Shown in pieces: positions 16,297 through 25,481 of a DNA stretch of 43,825 nt; positions within the stretch are counted from its first letter, which is position 1; each line of letters starts with the position of its first letter. Under the pieces are notes generated by a model. The model did no database searches. It was not told the DNA's origin and worked only from the letters and a program-made list of their open reading frames with translations. The DNA is from Sulfurovum sp. GTDB lineage: Bacteria > Campylobacterota > Campylobacteria > Campylobacterales > Sulfurovaceae. Location: assembly GCA_021647715.1 (NCBI GenBank), contig JAKIUE010000005.1, positions 1 to 43,825 on the forward strand. Reading direction: 5' to 3'. Made by a program: the position numbers and the translations under genes.

Positions 16297-17037
16297 TTAA
16301 AATATCCAATGCCCCAGCAACACATTCACCACAGTCTCAGTGCGTAAAATCCTTTCCCCTAAACTCACAGAGGTACAACCATGTTTGCAAAGTAAGTCCA
16401 CCTCATAGTCTATCCAACCACCTTCTGCTCCAACACATAGTACTTTTGGCATGGCATAATCATTGTCACCCTTAGACTTTAGAAGATATGATTTGAAAGA
16501 TTGTGAAGCATAAGGATGGGCTATCACTGCATTAGCTTGTGCTTCATCCCCCTTTTTATCTACCAATAAAGCAGGAAATTCATCTTCTACAAATGGCTTA
16601 AAACGTTTTTGAAGTTCAACCTCTAACGGCACGGTATCTATGGCTTGCTGTAACCCCTCAAAGACAAACTCATCTATGCGGCCCAGCAATGGGCTTTGCC
16701 AGTAACTTTTTTGCGTCCTATAACTATTGACGATGATGAGTTTATTGACACCTAGAGATGTCATATCCATAATCAATCTACGCAGTACTTTTGGACGTGG
16801 CAGGGCAAGCACAACGGTTAAGTCAAGCTTCGCTGGTGGCTTTTTATCTAGTGTGATATCAGTGAGAAGTACTTCATTCCTATGTATCTCGGCAATAGTA
16901 GCCGTACCTATGTTTCCACCCATCTCTCCTATGGTTAGCCTATCTCCTACCTTAGATTTTAGTACCTCTTTTATATGTCTAATTTGTTCTTTGTCGCTAA
17001 TGCTTGTGGCATTTTTGGGTAGTATTATACAGTTCAA
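16297..17037 (-). CDS. rsmE: 16S rRNA (uracil1498-N3)-methyltransferase RsmE
   Basis: 246 aa. N-terminal PUA-like domain (HIKEVLKSKVGDRLTIG), then a SPOUT domain with LPRPKVLRRLIMDMTSLGV, the SAM-binding CVGAEGGWIDYE and the knot signature LSLGERILRTETVV. Methylates U1498 in the 16S decoding region. 30 nt downstream of the 131-aa hypothetical, with which it probably shares a transcript. Confidence 0.93.
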   Translation of the reverse strand: MNCIILPKNATSISDKEQIRHIKEVLKSKVGDRLTIGEMGGNIGTATIAEIHRNEVLLTDITLDKKPPAKLDLTVVLALPRPKVLRRLIMDMTSLGVNKLIIVNSYRTQKSYWQSPLLGRIDEFVFEGLQQAIDTVPLEVELQKRFKPFVEDEFPALLVDKKGDEAQANAVIAHPYASQSFKSYLLKSKGDNDYAMPKVLCVGAEGGWIDYEVDLLCKHGCTSVSLGERILRTETVVNVLLGHWIF

Positions 17038-17067
17038 ATGAGGTTCCCTTTAGGTATATTCATGTTC

Positions 17068-17463
17068 TTATAACTCAAAAGCCAGATTGGCAAATGCACC
17101 TTCTGCACTGAGTGCATTCTTGTAGCGGGTAGCAAGTACTCTTACCTTTTTGGTCTGCATGTCACATATGGCTATACGCAAGCTTGCACCCATTTGTGGC
17201 TCGACTATACAGATGATTTTACCTTCATATTCTCGTGTGGCGTGTATGGTACCTTGTAATGTTGAGAAAAAGTATTTCGGGTAACTCAGCGGTGTAATCT
17301 CTACAATCTTTATCTGCTCTTCTCTATCAAGGCAATCAAGTATAAGCTCTGCATCTTCCATACTCTCAAACTGCACACACCAATCATCAAAAATCTTATT
17401 GAAGTTTTTCAGATCTTCATCTAAAAACCCTCCAGCAAGTGATTGCAAAGCAAAAATTTTCAT
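17068..17463 (-). CDS. Conserved hypothetical protein
   Basis: 131 aa, not recognised. No signal or membrane segment. Notable features are a helical acidic region (SMEDAELILDCLDREEQ) followed by a beta-rich half. Directly upstream of rsmE with a 30-nt gap, so it may be co-transcribed. Confidence 0.65.
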   Translation of the reverse strand: MKIFALQSLAGGFLDEDLKNFNKIFDDWCVQFESMEDAELILDCLDREEQIKIVEITPLSYPKYFFSTLQGTIHATREYEGKIICIVEPQMGASLRIAICDMQTKKVRVLATRYKNALSAEGAFANLAFEL

Positions 17464-17524
17464 GTGTGTTGTCCTCTACTTTGAAAGTAGAATATTAGCA
17501 TAATATTTTCTATTGCTTTATTTA

Positions 17525-17643
17525 TTATACTTCCCTTAACTTCTCCAACACCCGCACCATCGCCAAAGTATCCAACTTACAGTACGCTAGTAGTGCCTCT
17601 CTCATCTTCTCTTTCTCTCTGTCTTATAGCTTAGACATATTGT
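17525..17643 (-). pseudogene. Tail fragment of a DUF2779-type gene, copy A
   Basis: Minus-strand remnant encoding MREALLAYCKLDTLAMV and a final LEKLREV before TAA; the YC-x-LDTLAMV tail is that of DUF2779 (Cas4-like/PD-(D/E)XK) proteins. An in-frame TAA interrupts it (MSKL*DRE). About 80% identical in DNA to 18405-18530. No start or upstream body is present. Confidence 0.6.
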
Positions 17644-17755
17644 CCTTTTTTTTTACGTATTTTTTGTGCAATTTTCTACTTGGTATAATATTTTCAAAAA
17701 TATATCATCTCCAGAATACACATAAGGTACATAGTGCACATACCCTCCAAGCTCA
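17644..17755 (-). pseudogene. Frameshifted BrnT-like toxin remnant
   Basis: Minus strand encodes YLYVVELGGYVHYVPYV and DDIFLK, then after a one-base frameshift IPSRKLHKKY, collinear with the C-terminal half of the intact toxin at 18054-18326 (YTYYVPFV...VFLKNIIPSRKYHKKY). The N-terminal half is missing. It runs directly into DUF2779 tail copy A. Confidence 0.65.
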
Positions 17756-17774
17756 ACAACATAGAGGTATTGTA

Positions 17775-18050
17775 TTACGCTATCTTACTCTTGTCTACTA
17801 ACTGCCCGGTAATGTACTTATGCAGTACAGAGTTTAGCAGTGTTTGGTACGGCATACCCTCTTCAAGTGCTTTTGATTTTAGCTTCTCTAGGTCACTCTC
17901 TAGCACTTTGATGTTGATGGCTTTTCGTTTCGTGTACTTCTTTGTGACAGCAGACTTTATCTTGTCCATCTTACTAGCTACATCTTGTACAGACTTTGGG
18001 TTTTCATTTTCTACATAGTCTACTATCTCTAGTTCATCTTTGTCATACAT
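17775..18050 (-). CDS. brnA: BrnA/CopG-like antitoxin
   Basis: 91 aa. The C-terminal half (KRKAINIKVLESDLEKLKSK, then EGMPYQTLLNSVLHKYITGQL) is a ribbon-helix-helix of the kind paired with BrnT toxins; it should bind DNA and the toxin. Follows the toxin gene with a 3-nt gap, giving the usual toxin-first BrnTA order and probable autoregulation. Confidence 0.85.
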   Translation of the reverse strand: MYDKDELEIVDYVENENPKSVQDVASKMDKIKSAVTKKYTKRKAINIKVLESDLEKLKSKALEEGMPYQTLLNSVLHKYITGQLVDKSKIA

Positions 18051-18053
18051 AGG

Positions 18054-18326
18054 CTACTCCTCACTATATTTTTTATGATACTTACGACTAGGAATGATAT
18101 TTTTCAAAAATACCTCCTCATCATTCATTACAAACGGCACATAGTATGTATAGTTGTGTATCCACACTATCATCAACTCTTGATGGGAAAGATTCTCTTG
18201 GTTATGATGAGGGATGATATCTAGTATCTTATCATTCATAATAGCATTCTCTACATCTTCAAAACTCACATTTCGTGTCTGTTTTAAAATGCTATTCTTC
18301 TCATCACTCCATCTTATTTCCATCAT
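18054..18326 (-). CDS. brnT: BrnT-like toxin
   Basis: 90 aa. Begins with IRWSDEKNSILKQTRNVSFEDV and ends FLKNIIPSRKYHKKYSE, the BrnT/RelE-fold arrangement. Family toxins are ribosome-linked or free RNases neutralised by the downstream antitoxin. Start at 18326 or the adjacent ATG at 18323. Flanked by DUF2779 gene tails on both sides of the pair. Confidence 0.85.
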   Translation of the reverse strand: MMEIRWSDEKNSILKQTRNVSFEDVENAIMNDKILDIIPHHNQENLSHQELMIVWIHNYTYYVPFVMNDEEVFLKNIIPSRKYHKKYSEE

Positions 18327-18404
18327 GTGCCTTTGTTACTTCATGTCTATTGTAGCATATATTATTAATATCTTTAGTGTATACTTAATATATACTATAT
18401 TTTA

Positions 18405-18530
18405 TCAAACTTCTCTCAACTTCTCCAATACACTCACCATCGCCAAAGTATCAAGCCTACAGTACGCTAGTAGTGCCTCTCTTATCTTCTCTTTCTTGCT
18501 GTCTTCTAGCTTAGATATATTGTCTTTTTA
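18405..18530 (-). pseudogene. Tail fragment of a DUF2779-type gene, copy B
   Basis: Encodes ISKLEDSKKEKIREALLAYC, then RLDTLAMVSVLEKLREV and TGA. Intact over this stretch but with a stop just upstream and no start, so only the 3' end of a DUF2779 gene remains. Near-duplicate of 17525-17643; the two bracket the BrnTA pair as direct repeats. Confidence 0.6.
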
Positions 18531-18628
18531 ATACGATTACGTTCATCTGACACCTTTTATTTTATCACCACGTATAATACAAATGTAGCATTTTAGCTAC
18601 CCAGTAGTCAAAGTATCCAAACGCTCTT

Positions 18629-18829
18629 TTAGCTTCCCTTTTCAAAAGGGTTATCCATCGTTATAGTCCCATCTGGGAGTTGAAAGTAAAGTACGCCATT
18701 TTTACTATAAACATTAGGTATACCGTTTTCTAAGCTTTTACTCTGTGCCTCTCTTACTACATCGTTACCTATCTTCTGTATGGTGTCTGATATGTCTATT
18801 TTAGATAACCGTGACATACTACTTTTCAT
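18629..18829 (-). CDS. Small hypothetical protein, third gene of DUF4258 cluster
   Basis: 66 aa, not recognised. N-terminal amphipathic helix (SRLSKIDISDTIQKIGND) and a C-terminal beta part with GVLYFQLPDGTITMDNPF. Two nt separate it from the 71-aa gene. The 15-bp palindrome at 18636-18650 lies within its last codons. Confidence 0.6.
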   Translation of the reverse strand: MKSSMSRLSKIDISDTIQKIGNDVVREAQSKSLENGIPNVYSKNGVLYFQLPDGTITMDNPFEKGS

Positions 18830-18831
18830 TC

Positions 18832-19047
18832 CTAAGCCGCAACAGGCTTAAGTATATAAACCTTACCATATTTCTTAGCTTCTGCTATGTTCTCTTCTCG
18901 CAATAATTCACGCACAGTATCAAGCTTCAATGTATCATCCAAACTGATATAAGGAGACCAAGCATTTTCATTATCTATAATCTCAATCTCAACCTCTGCA
19001 ACATATTTACCTTCATGTAGTAGCTTGGTATGTTTTCTATTTAACAT
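18832..19047 (-). CDS. Putative antitoxin of DUF4258 pair
   Basis: 71 aa. The pattern [20 protein letters not shown], followed by [16 protein letters not shown] and VYILKPV, is that of the small protein regularly encoded next to DUF4258 proteins. Its start overlaps the end of the DUF4258 gene by 11 nt, typical of toxin-antitoxin coupling. The antitoxin role is inferred from context. Confidence 0.65.
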   Translation of the reverse strand: MLNRKHTKLLHEGKYVAEVEIEIIDNENAWSPYISLDDTLKLDTVRELLREENIAEAKKYGKVYILKPVAA

Positions 19048-19372
19048 CTCTTCTCCTCGTAAAATCTTCTGTCCATCTTTCTAAACTAGGACGATATGCT
19101 GTAATGAGCACAGCAGGTCTTTGCATTCCAAAAGAAATGCCCCATACTGCATGTATAGGTTTATTCTCTCTATCTTGTTGCAGTACAAGACAACACGGAC
19201 CTTTGCCAAAATCTGGATAATCTTCTAAAACAATGGCTTGATTAATACTGTGAATAATCTCTTTAACCAGTATCCCATCTTCTGCTAATTCATCATATCC
19301 ATGACTTGAAATAAGCACATCAGACTTTTCGATAAGGCTTTTCACTTTTTCAAAAGTACTACTAACTACCAT
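19037..19372 (-). CDS. DUF4258 domain protein, putative toxin
   Basis: 111 aa. DUF4258 features are clear: [38 protein letters not shown] and [12 protein letters not shown]. The domain belongs to the RelE/BrnT-like superfamily of RNase toxins by fold prediction in the literature. First gene of three on the minus strand. Confidence 0.75.
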   Translation of the reverse strand: MVVSSTFEKVKSLIEKSDVLISSHGYDELAEDGILVKEIIHSINQAIVLEDYPDFGKGPCCLVLQQDRENKPIHAVWGISFGMQRPAVLITAYRPSLERWTEDFTRRRDVK

Positions 19373-19432
19373 GAAAAAGCCTTCTGTGTTATTTTAACAC
19401 TATTATAACATAAGTCAAACATCTCCCTAGCC

Positions 19433-20803
19433 TTACTCAATATCTTGTCCTCTATTCTCCTCATCAAACCTAGCCTTCATAGTAGGATTTCCATGCGTCA
19501 GCTTTTTGATGGTCAAATCATCCGCTTTATTGTTAGCCAAACGTAAGTTATTTTCCGATGACAGCAGAGCATCTTTTGTTTTTTGAAGATGGGTGATGGT
19601 TTTATCTATCTCATCTATGGCAGTTTTAAATTTACGACTTGCCAAGTCATAGTTACGTGCGAAACCTGTCTTAAATGCATTTATCTTCTCTTCAAAGTTG
19701 GTGATGTCTATATTTTGATTTCGCATCATATTGAGTTCTGCTTTGTACTGCATGGAGTTCATGGCAGCATTTCTAAGCAGTGTGATAATAGGGATGAAGA
19801 ACTGAGGACGCACCACGTACATTTTTTCAAACTTGTGCGAGACATCGACTATGCCTGTGTTGTAGAGTTCATTGTCTGTCTCAAGCAGAGAGACTAGCAC
19901 TGCATACTCACACCCTTTGGCTTTACGGTCTTTGTCTAGCTTTGCTAAGAAATCATCATTTTTCTTTTTGGTGGCTGTCTCATCATTTTCATTTTTCATT
20001 TCAAACATGATGGAGATGACTTCATTGCCCTCATCATCCACTTCTTTGTAGATGTAGTCTCCCTTTGTGCCTCCTGTACTGTCATTGTCCTTTTCAAAAT
20101 AAGCATTTTGAAAGCCTGTAGCCCTCAGTTTATTAAACTCATATTCACAATGCTGTTCTAAAGTCTCACCCACCATCTTGGTAGAAAGCTTCTGTTTAAA
20201 GTCTCTAAGACGTTCTATCTCATCTTCTTTCATTCTAATAGTGTCATCTTTTACAACAAGTTGTTGGCTAAACTTTTCTTCAATAGTTTTTTCTAATAGC
20301 TTTTTTTCTCTCTCTTCTATTTCTAAATCATGAATAAGTTTATCTCGCTCTTTCTCTAACTCTTTCGTAGCTTCAAAGAGTTCAAGCTGCTTTTCAATCT
20401 CTTTATTTTTCAAGCTATTGAGAAGCTCATCACGCTCTTTTTCTATTTGACTCACAGCCTTTGATATCTCTAACTCTTTCTGTGTCTGGGCACTCTTTAT
20501 TCTCGATTCCATTTCAGAAAGCTCTATCTCTTTTTGTGCTAATTTTTCAGCAAGTTCAGCATCATTTTTGGCTTTTAGTTCGGCTAGCTCTTTATCTTTT
20601 TGGGCAAGTTCATCTTGTATTGAATTTTTAATATGGGCAACAGCTAGCTCAACAGCACTCTGTTTTTCTTTCTCGGCAAGAGCCAGTCTATTGTCTAACT
20701 CTTTATCAAACTCACGGTCACGAACCTGTTTAAGTATATCAGCAAACCCAGCTTCATCTACTTTAAAAGCTGTTTTACAATTGGGACAAATAATTTCATT
20801 CAT
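19433..20803 (-). CDS. DUF2130 coiled-coil protein
   Basis: 456 aa. N-terminal CPNC zinc-knuckle remnant, a very long Glu/Lys-rich coiled coil (about 20-205), then the DUF2130 domain (about 210-440, with [29 protein letters not shown] and [12 protein letters not shown]). The E-x-K and D residues resemble a restriction-endonuclease-like core. The cellular role is unknown. It separates the toxin-antitoxin island from tex. Confidence 0.88.
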   Translation of the reverse strand: MNEIICPNCKTAFKVDEAGFADILKQVRDREFDKELDNRLALAEKEKQSAVELAVAHIKNSIQDELAQKDKELAELKAKNDAELAEKLAQKEIELSEMESRIKSAQTQKELEISKAVSQIEKERDELLNSLKNKEIEKQLELFEATKELEKERDKLIHDLEIEEREKKLLEKTIEEKFSQQLVVKDDTIRMKEDEIERLRDFKQKLSTKMVGETLEQHCEYEFNKLRATGFQNAYFEKDNDSTGGTKGDYIYKEVDDEGNEVISIMFEMKNENDETATKKKNDDFLAKLDKDRKAKGCEYAVLVSLLETDNELYNTGIVDVSHKFEKMYVVRPQFFIPIITLLRNAAMNSMQYKAELNMMRNQNIDITNFEEKINAFKTGFARNYDLASRKFKTAIDEIDKTITHLQKTKDALLSSENNLRLANNKADDLTIKKLTHGNPTMKARFDEENRGQDIE

Positions 20804-20880
20804 TTTTATTCCTATTCTTTATTACTACTATTTTATCTAAAAAGATTGAGGTATGGTAAAATTATGTCATATTGCCATAT

Positions 20881-22980
20881 TTATGAAGCGTCTTTTATAC
20901 TCAGCCCCACCTTCCCCTTCTCTCTATCAATAGAGATGATTTCTATACTAGGCAGATACTGATTGACACTCAACACCTCTAACGGATGCCCTATACGCTT
21001 CTCACTCATCTGAGAGATATGTATCATCCCGTCATTTTTGAGTCCTATGTCTACAAAGGCTCCAAAGTCTGTAATGTTTCGTACTACGCCAGAGACTATA
21101 CTACCCTCTCTTAAGTTTTCTATCTCTGTGAGTCCATGCTTAAATGGGATACTTGGTAACTCTTCTCTAGGGTCAAACCCTGGTTTGGCTAGCTCTTTGA
21201 TGATATCTTTGAGGGTGGGTTCTCCTACGCCTAGTTCCTGTGCTATCGTTTTGGTGTCACTTAGGTCAGTGTATTTTTCTAGTGCCTTGGCTACGGCATA
21301 GCTCTCTGGGTGTATGCCTGTGTTATCAAAGAGACTCTTGCCCTCTCGTATACGCATAAAGCCTGCGGCTTGTTCATAGGCTTTAGCTCCTAAGCCTTTG
21401 ACTTTAAGTACAGCCTTTTTAGAGTCAAATACCCCTACACTCTCACGATGTTTTACGATGTTCTCTGCTACCTTCATACCTACACCTGCCACATAGCTCA
21501 GCAGTGACGCAGAAGCGGAGTTTACATCTACGCCTACTGCGTTGACCAGACTCTCTACACCCTCATGCAGTTTACGCTCCAAGAGCTTTTGGTCTACATC
21601 GTGTTGGTACTGCCCTATGCCTAAACTTTTGGGGTCTATCTTCACGAGCGTCGCCATAGGGTCACGTAAACGTCCTGCTATAGAGATAGCCCCTCGTATC
21701 GTCACGTCTAAGTCTGGGTACTCCTGCGATGCTATGCTAGAAGCCGAGTATACCGATGCCCCTGCTTCGGAGACTACAGTATATGGTAGATTTAGCCCGT
21801 CGGTATTTAGCTTGGCGAAAAAGGCTTGGGTTTCATTGGACGCTGTGCCGTTACCTATGGCTACGCCTTGGATGTTGTACTTTTTGACTAGCTTGGCTAC
21901 CACATCACGTGATTTCTCATACTCATCACGTGGTGGCACAGGATAGATAACGGCATGGTCTAGGTACTTACCCTGTTCATCTATGACAGCCAGCTTACAC
22001 CCCGTACGAAAGGCAGGGTCAGCACCCAAAAGCACCTTGCCTACCACGGGAGGAGTCATAAAAAGCTGTGTCATGTTCTTACCAAAGATACCTATGGCAA
22101 TAGTATCTGCTTTCTCTTTTAGGAGTGCAAAAACCTCACGTTCTATGGACGGATAGAGTAACCTTTTGAACCCATCTTTATACGCATCAAAGAGTAACTC
22201 TTTAGAACTTCCCATCCACTCTTTGAGCTTATAACGCTTCAGTGTCTCCATGTATCGGTCTACATCGATGTTTATCTTCACAGAGAGCTGTTTCTCTTTC
22301 TCTCCACGCTTGATGGCCAAATAACGATGGCTAGGTACATAGGCGACCTTTTCACTGTGAGCCTTGTAGTTTTTAAAACTACCGTTTTCTTCGAATTTCT
22401 TCGTAGCTTTTACCTCTAGCATCCCATGACGCATCAGAGACTCACGTAACACCTCACGCTCTTTAGCTACATCGGCATACCGCTCTGCGATGATGTCTTG
22501 TGCCCCTTTAATGGCATGGGTTACATCTAGCACCTCTCCCCGCACAAAGCTCTTTGCCTTAGACATAAACTCTTGCTTACTTAGCTTAGCAGATTGTAAC
22601 ACATTTGCCAAAGGCTCTAGCCCTTGCTTGATGGCTGTGGCTGCTCGTGTGTTCTTCTTCTCTTTGTAGGGTCTATAGATGTCTTCTAGGGCTGTCATGG
22701 TAGCTGCTTGGTCTACTTGGGCTTGTAGCTTACTATCTAACATCTCACGCTCTTTAAGTATGTGTAGTATCTCCTCTTTACGCTCTAGCAGTCTACGTGC
22801 ACACATATACACATCATAAAACACCCGTAACTGCTCATCATCTGCCCCACCAGTAAGCTCTTTACGGTAGCGTGCGATGAAAGGTATGGTATCTCCCTTG
22901 TCTAGGAGAGTTAATATGTTTTTGATTTGGTTTTCGTTGAGGGTGGTTTTTTGTGCTAGGACTTGGGTGAGGGTTTGCAT
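20881..22980 (-). CDS. tex: Tex family RNA-binding transcription accessory protein
   Basis: 699 aa, slightly shorter than the usual 720-780. N-terminal Tex helical domain, a YqgF/RNase H-like domain (about 310-430, GADPAFRTGCKLAVID), two helix-hairpin-helix regions (VGVDVNSASASLLSYVAGVG) and a C-terminal S1 domain (about 625-695, GSIVSGVVRNITDFGAFVDI). Binds nucleic acid and affects transcription; the mechanism is still debated for the family. Confidence 0.93.
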   Translation of the reverse strand: MQTLTQVLAQKTTLNENQIKNILTLLDKGDTIPFIARYRKELTGGADDEQLRVFYDVYMCARRLLERKEEILHILKEREMLDSKLQAQVDQAATMTALEDIYRPYKEKKNTRAATAIKQGLEPLANVLQSAKLSKQEFMSKAKSFVRGEVLDVTHAIKGAQDIIAERYADVAKEREVLRESLMRHGMLEVKATKKFEENGSFKNYKAHSEKVAYVPSHRYLAIKRGEKEKQLSVKINIDVDRYMETLKRYKLKEWMGSSKELLFDAYKDGFKRLLYPSIEREVFALLKEKADTIAIGIFGKNMTQLFMTPPVVGKVLLGADPAFRTGCKLAVIDEQGKYLDHAVIYPVPPRDEYEKSRDVVAKLVKKYNIQGVAIGNGTASNETQAFFAKLNTDGLNLPYTVVSEAGASVYSASSIASQEYPDLDVTIRGAISIAGRLRDPMATLVKIDPKSLGIGQYQHDVDQKLLERKLHEGVESLVNAVGVDVNSASASLLSYVAGVGMKVAENIVKHRESVGVFDSKKAVLKVKGLGAKAYEQAAGFMRIREGKSLFDNTGIHPESYAVAKALEKYTDLSDTKTIAQELGVGEPTLKDIIKELAKPGFDPREELPSIPFKHGLTEIENLREGSIVSGVVRNITDFGAFVDIGLKNDGMIHISQMSEKRIGHPLEVLSVNQYLPSIEIISIDREKGKVGLSIKDAS

Positions 22981-23043
22981 AGGATATCCATAAGTTTTTG
23001 GATATTCTATCGGATGTAACTAAAATAATCAAAAACATTTAGC

Positions 23044-23049
23044 TATAAT
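23044..23049 (+). promoter_or_regulatory. -10 box TATAAT of the DUF234 paralogue 2 gene
   Basis: TTTAGCTATAATC 29 nt before the ATG at 23078, same style as the boxes at 6951 and 43419. Confidence 0.6.
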
Positions 23050-23077
23050 CTTATAAATTAAACCAAGGTCTACCACC

Positions 23078-24001
23078 ATGTCTAAACACCCTACTATCCT
23101 TCAACAGTTTCGTTCTTTTTGTTATCATAATAATGCTACAAACCTAGATCTTGCCTTAGAGTATTTCTGTGTTTTTGGTGGTATGGGTTGGCATGTTGAT
23201 ATGCGTATTCCTTTGGATGAACTCATAGAAGAAAAAATTTTAGACAACTACCGTTATATTCATGGAGATATTACCAAAATAACCAAAAGCCAAGAGATTC
23301 ATCATAAAATCTTAACTGCACTGGCATTAGGTGATAGACGTGAACATTCTGCATTTAAAAAAGCACAAGTGGACAGGAACTATGGTGAGGATTCTATAGA
23401 TTTTCTTGTAGATGAAGGACTTTTGATGGTAGATAAATCGGTGGAGAAACCTTTGAAAAAAGATGAAGAGGTTTCAAATAAACTTCTCTTTACTCAACCT
23501 TTTATGCGTTTTTGGTTTGCTCTTGTCTCTCCTATGTACAAAAGTATAAAAGCTGGGGAATATGAGGAAGTACAAAATCGTTGGATGGACATGAAATCTG
23601 AGTTTATACATCTTATTTACCAACAACTCTTTTTAGAACTAATCCAAATAAGTTTTAATGAAGAGAGTACAGACCCTATTGTGAAGATAGGTTCTTATTG
23701 GGATGCCAAAGTAGAGATAGATATTTTGGCTAAAACCAAATCTGGAAAATTTTTGGCAGGAGCTTGTAAATTTTCAAAAGCTAAAGCCAAAAAAAGTGAA
23801 TTTACAAAACTCAAAGAGTCTTGTAAAAAAGCAGAACTTAAAATTGAACATTATGTTCTTTTTTCTAAAAATAAATTTTCTACAGAACTTAAAAAAGAAA
23901 AAGGCGAACATTTGCAACTCTTTTCTTTAAAAAGTTTAGGACACTTACTCATTGACCTCGATGAAAATGATTTGCTTGTGAATACAAATAAGAAGTATTA
24001 A
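23078..24001 (+). CDS. DUF234-type protein lacking the ATPase domain, paralogue 2
   Basis: 307 aa, close paralogue of 11225-12151: same start (KHPTILQQFRSF), FMRFWFALVSP, a PD-(D/E)XK-like segment VEIDILAKTKSG then AGACK, and the NKKY end. As in paralogue 1, the E-x-K Glu is replaced by Ala and there is no P-loop. Single gene with its own promoter. Stand-alone DUF234 proteins have no known function. Confidence 0.75.
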   Translation: MSKHPTILQQFRSFCYHNNATNLDLALEYFCVFGGMGWHVDMRIPLDELIEEKILDNYRYIHGDITKITKSQEIHHKILTALALGDRREHSAFKKAQVDRNYGEDSIDFLVDEGLLMVDKSVEKPLKKDEEVSNKLLFTQPFMRFWFALVSPMYKSIKAGEYEEVQNRWMDMKSEFIHLIYQQLFLELIQISFNEESTDPIVKIGSYWDAKVEIDILAKTKSGKFLAGACKFSKAKAKKSEFTKLKESCKKAELKIEHYVLFSKNKFSTELKKEKGEHLQLFSLKSLGHLLIDLDENDLLVNTNKKY

Positions 24002-24011
24002 AGAACTCTGT

Positions 24012-25112
24012 TTAATTAGCTTGAATTTCAGGTTCTCCACAGTTATTTATAGTACTTTGGGTCTTACCATCTGAGCCTTTATGGTACGTATTTGCATACG
24101 TACAACTATACTGATAGCTATCAATAGAAAGTACTTTTTGATAGGCATTTAAATAAGGGTTTAATTTTCCTACTCCTTCTAGTGCAACAGCATGATGTGT
24201 ATCACTCTGCATGTTAAAGGTATATTCTATAAGTGCATCTAGTGGTTTGAGCATACCTTGCATTTTAGTTATATCTTGCCTTGTTGGATACATATGATCG
24301 TTATCATCTGCTAAGACTATATAGTTTTTATCTATACCTTCTCCTATTAGTAAACTATAGTTGGTCAATACCATTCTAGGGTCAGTACTGTTTCCACTAG
24401 GTCCAAACTGTAAAAAAACCATATTGGTATTATTTAAATCATGCATATTACTCTTGTCCATATTTACAGCGAAATAAGGATCCATTGCAAATAAAAATCT
24501 TCCATTCTCGCCGTATGATTTTGCTATCATGTGTTCTAGTATCTTAAATGTAAATCCTCCACCTGATGAATGTCCTATCACCCCAATTTTACTAGTGTCT
24601 AATTTATCTATATATTCATTTATAATATTATCAAACTTTATTCTTTGAGAATAATAAGAGCCGTCATCAGGCACATATATGACACTATAGCCATGACTTG
24701 CTATAAATTCTAAAAGTTTCTTATACTGATTGTGATCTGTGTTTTTCCATCCTGTAGCAAAGAATACTATAGGTGTAGGTAAAGTCTCCCATAAATAAGG
24801 ATGATAAACAACTGCTCTTGAATCTTGATTATATTCACTTATTTCTACTTTGTGTGTACCCATTTTTCCGTATATATAAGGTACTTTACCGACTATCCAG
24901 TCTTTAGGTACATCACATGGCGTAGCATAATCTTTTTCTTCAAGTGTTTCAGGATGATATGCATGTGTAATGACTTGTATACACTCTGCTTCTGTTGTCA
25001 AGTTTTCTTCCATACTGGATGAATTTTCTACTACTGAAGTTGCATTAGAACCACAAGCACTAAAGAGGAATAAACTTAAAACTATAAATAAAGATTTAAT
25101 ATCATATGCCAT
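24012..25112 (-). CDS. Lipoprotein alpha/beta hydrolase
   Basis: 366 aa. Lipobox LFSAC with Cys20, so membrane-anchored after export. Alpha/beta hydrolase fold with nucleophile elbow GHSSGG (Ser182), an oxyanion-type strand TPIVFFATGW, and a late DDNDHMYP that can supply Asp and His. Resembles PHB-depolymerase/dienelactone-hydrolase-type enzymes (platelet-activating-factor acetylhydrolase group). Cys pairs at the N- and C-terminal ends (44/66 and near 335/357) may form disulfides. Substrate unknown. It sits 11 nt downstream of the small gene at 25124. Confidence 0.8.
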   Translation of the reverse strand: MAYDIKSLFIVLSLFLFSACGSNATSVVENSSSMEENLTTEAECIQVITHAYHPETLEEKDYATPCDVPKDWIVGKVPYIYGKMGTHKVEISEYNQDSRAVVYHPYLWETLPTPIVFFATGWKNTDHNQYKKLLEFIASHGYSVIYVPDDGSYYSQRIKFDNIINEYIDKLDTSKIGVIGHSSGGGFTFKILEHMIAKSYGENGRFLFAMDPYFAVNMDKSNMHDLNNTNMVFLQFGPSGNSTDPRMVLTNYSLLIGEGIDKNYIVLADDNDHMYPTRQDITKMQGMLKPLDALIEYTFNMQSDTHHAVALEGVGKLNPYLNAYQKVLSIDSYQYSCTYANTYHKGSDGKTQSTINNCGEPEIQAN

Positions 25113-25123
25113 AAATAAACTCT

Positions 25124-25444
25124 TTACTTTTTATTTATATTTTGCATAGATTTATCTATCTCACCTACAAAACCCTCCACAAGTTTTCCTAGATTTGACA
25201 TAAAATCTTTTGTCTTTTCTAAATCAATATTGATATTTTCCTTGTCTATTTTTATGCCAACATTTTCGGACATATCTACTTTACCATCAGCCATATCTTT
25301 TTTTAGATTTTCTGCTGCACTCTCAAACATACTCTGTAATGAATTGAAAAACGCTTTTGTTTGGTTTATATCTATATTAATTTTACCATCACCTACATCT
25401 ACCCCTAGTTTTGAAAACAGGTCGTTGTCATTTTTTGCTTCCAT
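25124..25444 (-). CDS. Small protein with internal duplication
   Basis: 106 aa, not recognised. Residues 14-44 (VDVGDGKINIDINQTKAFF...) and 62-93 (VGIKIDKENINIDLEKTKDF...) are two copies of one beta-strand-plus-helix unit, so the protein is a two-repeat. No signal peptide. Probably co-transcribed with the lipoprotein hydrolase downstream. Confidence 0.65.
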   Translation of the reverse strand: MEAKNDNDLFSKLGVDVGDGKINIDINQTKAFFNSLQSMFESAAENLKKDMADGKVDMSENVGIKIDKENINIDLEKTKDFMSNLGKLVEGFVGEIDKSMQNINKK

Positions 25445-25481
25445 TATTTATCCTTTTTTTGTTTTATACATTATATCATAT

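Noticed and set aside
18595-18628. Possible third DUF2779 tail (ERLDTLT on the minus strand)
   Set aside because: Only four or five residues match (LDTL), with no surrounding similarity; chance is likely.
18636-18650. 15-bp palindrome CCCTTTTCAAAAGGG as terminator
   Set aside because: It lies inside the last codons of the 66-aa gene, has no loop of workable size and no T-run.
11225-24001. Whole 11-kb segment between inverted DUF234 paralogues as a mobile or invertible island
   Set aside because: The paralogues are diverged in DNA, most genes between them are housekeeping (tex, rsmE, arfB, apeB), and no integrase or end repeats are visible.
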